NCBI GenBank assembly: GCA_024644505.1
Contig: JAHEHQ010000091.1
Location: forward strand, 1 to 8,843
Direction of reading: 5' to 3'
DNA: 8,843 nucleotides
From: Gammaproteobacteria bacterium
GTDB taxonomy: Bacteria > Pseudomonadota > Gammaproteobacteria > Chromatiales > Chromatiaceae
The position numbers and the translations under genes were made by a program. The notes under the pieces were generated by a model. The model was given only the letters and a program-made list of their open reading frames with translations. It ran no database searches and was not told where the DNA came from. Positions 6,815-8,843 of this stretch are shown piece after piece (position 1 is the first letter of the stretch; each line of letters starts with the position of its first letter).

Positions 6815-7313
6815 AGTGGTTCGGGAGGTCCATTCCCGGCTTGACCGTAATGAATCGAAACGGAGCTGCCACCAGCCCTTTGTCTGTTCTGGCCAGCACC
6901 CTGGCCTCCCATTCCATGGCGTCCCGGATACAGACGGGAATGGTCGCGGTACCGCTATAGACCCCCTCCCCCTTGGGATCGAGCCTGGACCTGTTGAATC
7001 CCATATTCATATCGATGCCCTGAAAATCCACCTCAACGCTGCCCGCATCCAGGCCATCCAGTTTCACCTCCAGTGTCAGCGGCTTGAGCACGGGGATGGT
7101 CTGGGGGGTGATCGAGAGGCTGATACGGCCCCCACCCGGCAGACTCGACGTACAGGGACCCGCCCTCAGGTCACAGGCCGAATCCGCCGTTGCCGATTCG
7201 GTGACATCGGGATTCAGCAGGGGCCACACCCGGATCATGGCGACACCGGACAAGGCTGCGAACAGAAAGATCGCGATAACCCATAAAAACGTTCTGGATG
7301 GATTCAAAGGCAT
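6813..7313 (-). CDS. Membrane-tethered FixH/YtkA-like beta-sandwich protein
   Basis: 166 residues with one N-terminal membrane helix (about 9-28) and a periplasmic domain of short beta stretches, resembling the Ig-like fold of FixH and YtkA proteins (ISLSITPQTIP 64-74, LEVKLDGLDAGSVEVDF 81-97, GVYSGTATIPVCI 117-129, WEARVLARTD 135-144). No exact family is recognised. Possible metal ligands cluster in DMNMGF (Met102, Met104) and VCIRDAM (Cys128, Met133), with a further Cys47/Cys54 pair just after the anchor. With nosL and NosY-like genes upstream and SCO downstream, a role in moving copper to a respiratory enzyme is a reasonable inference, not shown. The ATG at 7313 has only a weak ribosome site. 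The TAG stop lies at the edge of the inserted 266-bp element, so the original C-terminus may have been altered. Confidence 0.8.
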   Translation of the reverse strand: MPLNPSRTFLWVIAIFLFAALSGVAMIRVWPLLNPDVTESATADSACDLRAGPCTSSLPGGGRISLSITPQTIPVLKPLTLEVKLDGLDAGSVEVDFQGIDMNMGFNRSRLDPKGEGVYSGTATIPVCIRDAMEWEARVLARTDKGLVAAPFRFITVKPGMDLPNH

Positions 7314-7352
7314 TCTTCAGCACCGCACGTCAGAAAATTCACTGACAAATTG

Positions 7353-7426
7353 GTAGCCTGTGTTGAGCGCAGCGAAACACGGGTTCGAAGAAAGACCCGC
7401 ATTTCGCTGCGCTTAACGCAGGCTAC
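7353..7426. repeat. Head-to-head pair of GTAG-headed REP-like palindromes
   Basis: Arms 7353-7384 and 7395-7426 are inverted copies matching at 28 of 32 positions with a 10-base loop. Each starts GTAGCCTG, and each arm is itself an imperfect palindrome around AGCGCAGCG. A GTAG head before an imperfect hairpin is the hallmark of REP sequences moved by RAYT (TnpA-REP) enzymes, and paired inverted copies resemble BIMEs. It occupies most of the 134-base gap between the NosY-like and Ig-like genes and could also attenuate transcription or stabilise upstream mRNA. Confidence 0.7.
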
Positions 7427-7447
7427 ATGGATTTGATTGATGTTTCA

Positions 7448-8275
7448 TCAAGGCAGATCACTTCTTCTGAACAGATGATAACCCAGCGTCATGCATGCGG
7501 TGCCCAGGAGAACCGGATATATCAGCGCATAGGCGATGTAACCCGACTGGCCGAAGTTATCCAGGATCACGTAGGCCGAGGGCCCCAGCAGAACCAGCTG
7601 CGGATCGAACAGCATCATACTCGCGGTGCGGAATACCTGCATCGGATTGGCCAGGGCGATGGCCACCGCGGATTCCGCCGGCAGATGCTCCTGGATAAGA
7701 ACCCCGAGCAATATCAGGTCCAGAAACAGCAGCAGGGTCAACCAGGTGACGAAGGCGGCACCCTGGGCCACGTCCGATGACCGGGCCAGGGTGGATATCA
7801 GCATGCCGATACCCAGAAAACACCAGGCGAGCACCATCAACAGGGCCGTGTAATAGATAAACAGCGTCGTCGGCAGTTCCACGCCCTTGATCAAGCCCCA
7901 GGCAACGGCACCCAGCATGGCGACGAAGACCGGCATGAACACCATGGTGAAACGCCCCAGGATCTTTCCCCAGAACCAGGCGCCGAGGCTGATGGGCAGG
8001 GAAAGCAGATACTCGAAGACGCCCGCCTCCCGGTCACCGGCCACCGACCGCACCGTGGTAATCAGCACAAACACGGGCAGGATAGCCATGGTCAGCTGTA
8101 TGTAAGTGAGCAGCAGCCTTGAAAGCCCGGTAAAGCCCATGATCCGGGACTCCGCCAACCCGTAGGCAAATAACAGCACCACCAATCCGCCGAACACCAG
8201 GGTATAGATGAGGAACCATCTGGCCCTGAGGGATTCGATGATGTCGGTCTGGGCGCTTAGCAGAAGATTTTTCAT
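7448..8275 (-). CDS. nosY: NosY-like ABC-2 family transporter permease
   Basis: Inner-membrane subunit of an ABC transporter; NosY with NosF (ATPase) and NosD helps mature the copper centres of nitrous oxide reductase. The 275 residues match the usual NosY length. Six hydrophobic segments are visible at about 20-40, 55-75, 107-128, 139-163, 173-195 and 246-268. The cytoplasmic elbow VRSVAGDREAGVFEYLLSLP (75-94), the motif STLARSSDVAQG (161-172) and NPMQVFR (210-216) are typical of NosY-type permeases. It follows nosL by 37 bases on the same strand. No ATPase gene is in the window, so the partner NosF is presumably elsewhere, perhaps upstream of nosL. The start ATG lacks any Shine-Dalgarno sequence; the space where one should be is next to the heptamer repeats. 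A related permease for another copper enzyme cannot be excluded. Confidence 0.85.
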   Translation of the reverse strand: MKNLLLSAQTDIIESLRARWFLIYTLVFGGLVVLLFAYGLAESRIMGFTGLSRLLLTYIQLTMAILPVFVLITTVRSVAGDREAGVFEYLLSLPISLGAWFWGKILGRFTMVFMPVFVAMLGAVAWGLIKGVELPTTLFIYYTALLMVLAWCFLGIGMLISTLARSSDVAQGAAFVTWLTLLLFLDLILLGVLIQEHLPAESAVAIALANPMQVFRTASMMLFDPQLVLLGPSAYVILDNFGQSGYIAYALIYPVLLGTACMTLGYHLFRRSDLP

Positions 8276-8284
8276 TGAATTGAG

Positions 8285-8319
8285 TTTCTAGTTTCTAGTA
8301 ACTAGTTACTAGTTACTTG
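8285..8319. repeat. Five tandem heptamers (consensus TTWCTAG) between nosL and nosY
   Basis: Consecutive 7-base units TTTCTAG, TTTCTAG, TAACTAG, TTACTAG and TTACTTG. The last unit contains the TAA stop codon of nosL on the minus strand. Because 7 is not a multiple of 3, the TAA/TAG triplets fall in all three reading frames on the minus strand, so the array blocks any read-through between the two genes. Short heptamer arrays are known in some bacterial genomes; the function here is unknown. Confidence 0.75.
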
Positions 8320-8837
8320 TTCCTTCCATTTTTGGTGCTTGGTTCAACCTCTCTCTCCGCTGCCTGCTTCCGCAGGCGATCCAATAATGCCACGCCATGG
8401 ACGTTGAAGCGCTGCTCCACCCCGGCTATGTGTGATCTCGCCTGGGTAAAATTCATTCCTGCCGGGTCTGCTTGCGACTGGGCGCCCAGACCGTACGCCA
8501 TGGGGGTGACTCTTCCCTTTATGTACACCGCTGTGCGGGCGTCGATCCATTGATCGCTGAGCCTATCCCTGACCCAGATTTCGGTTTTCGGGTCCCGGTT
8601 CCAGGGTTTGTCCTCCAGCCAAAGGACCGCACAGCCGATGTCATCGAACTTGAAGACCTTGGAACGACCGTCTTCCGGAAAGAAACGCACCTGGGCGGCA
8701 TAGGCACGGTCGCTGAGCACCATTCTGCAGCGCTCACAGGCATCCCTGTCCCAATTCACTCCGACGGGACCCTGACCCGGGTCGCCAGAACAGCTGATAA
8801 GCAGCAGGACGAACACCCATGCCGGAATGGTTTTCAT
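8313..8837 (-). CDS. nosL: NosL family copper-binding lipoprotein
   Basis: Outer-membrane or periplasm-facing lipoprotein that binds copper(I) and helps deliver it to nitrous oxide reductase (NosZ); relatives occur with other copper enzymes. Of 174 residues, the first 15 form a lipoprotein signal ending in the lipobox LLIS-Cys16. The NosL copper motif follows as DACERCRM, with Cys34, Cys37 and Met39. The remaining family blocks are clear: KVFKFDDIGCAVLWLED (60-76), a WVRD..WIDARTAVYIKG stretch (88-108) and VTPMAYGLGA (110-119), with Met113 and Met128 as further possible ligands. The stop codon lies in the last unit of the heptamer array. Only six bases precede the ATG before the window ends, so its ribosome site and any nosF/nosD upstream cannot be judged. 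Confidence 0.9.
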   Translation of the reverse strand: MKTIPAWVFVLLLISCSGDPGQGPVGVNWDRDACERCRMVLSDRAYAAQVRFFPEDGRSKVFKFDDIGCAVLWLEDKPWNRDPKTEIWVRDRLSDQWIDARTAVYIKGRVTPMAYGLGAQSQADPAGMNFTQARSHIAGVEQRFNVHGVALLDRLRKQAAEREVEPSTKNGRNK

Positions 8838-8843
8838 CCGTTC

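Noticed and set aside
7330..7347. Small palindrome GTCAG/CTGAC upstream of the Ig-like gene
   Set aside because: Arms of only five bases with an eight-base loop; chance is sufficient and no known operator is matched.
7437..7451. FNR-like palindrome TTGAT/ATCAA
   Set aside because: The half-sites are separated by five bases instead of four, and the site overlaps the stop codon of the NosY-like gene, away from any start.
1..8843. tRNA, rRNA or CRISPR array
   Set aside because: No cloverleaf with a GTTCRA-type loop and CCA end, no rRNA-like stretch, and no regularly spaced direct repeats were seen.

Overview
The window comes from a GC-rich genome, most likely of a gammaproteobacterium. The supporting evidence is the MscK-type channel, the cytochrome c4-like protein, the NosL/NosY/SCO copper genes, and intergenic repeats of the GTAG-headed (REP) kind. 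This assignment is inferred from gene content; there is no rRNA or other taxonomic marker here.

Left third (1-3724, minus strand): the N-terminal ~799 residues of a large MscK/MscM-type mechanosensitive channel, cut by the window edge. Twelve bases upstream lies a membrane-anchored conserved protein of unknown function. The two are probably one transcription unit, read from a promoter that overlaps the start of the divergent cytochrome gene.

Middle (3858-4810, plus strand): a secreted diheme c-type cytochrome whose second heme domain lacks the usual distal methionine. It is followed two bases later by a small WGR-domain protein whose W-G-R signature is itself degenerate. A 20-bp-arm inverted repeat (4825-4906) fills the gap to the convergent block.

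Right half (4924-8837, minus strand), in order of transcription: nosL (lipoprotein copper chaperone), a NosY-like ABC permease, a membrane-tethered Ig-like protein with Met/Cys-rich motifs, a SCO copper/thiol protein, and an RsmB/NOP-family rRNA cytosine methyltransferase. The first four look like a copper-handling set for maturation of a copper respiratory enzyme (nitrous oxide reductase or cytochrome c oxidase). The enzyme itself is not in the window, and no ATPase (nosF) or nosD/nosZ is visible.

The most striking feature is that each of the first three gaps in this copper gene series holds a different repeat. nosL/nosY has five tandem heptamers that place stop codons in every frame. nosY/Ig-like has a head-to-head pair of GTAG-headed REP-like palindromes. 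Ig-like/SCO has a 266-bp element with 31-bp near-perfect terminal inverted repeats and two further hairpins nested inside, one end of which supplies the ribosome binding site of the SCO gene. No tRNA, rRNA, CRISPR array, transposase gene or complete insertion sequence was seen.
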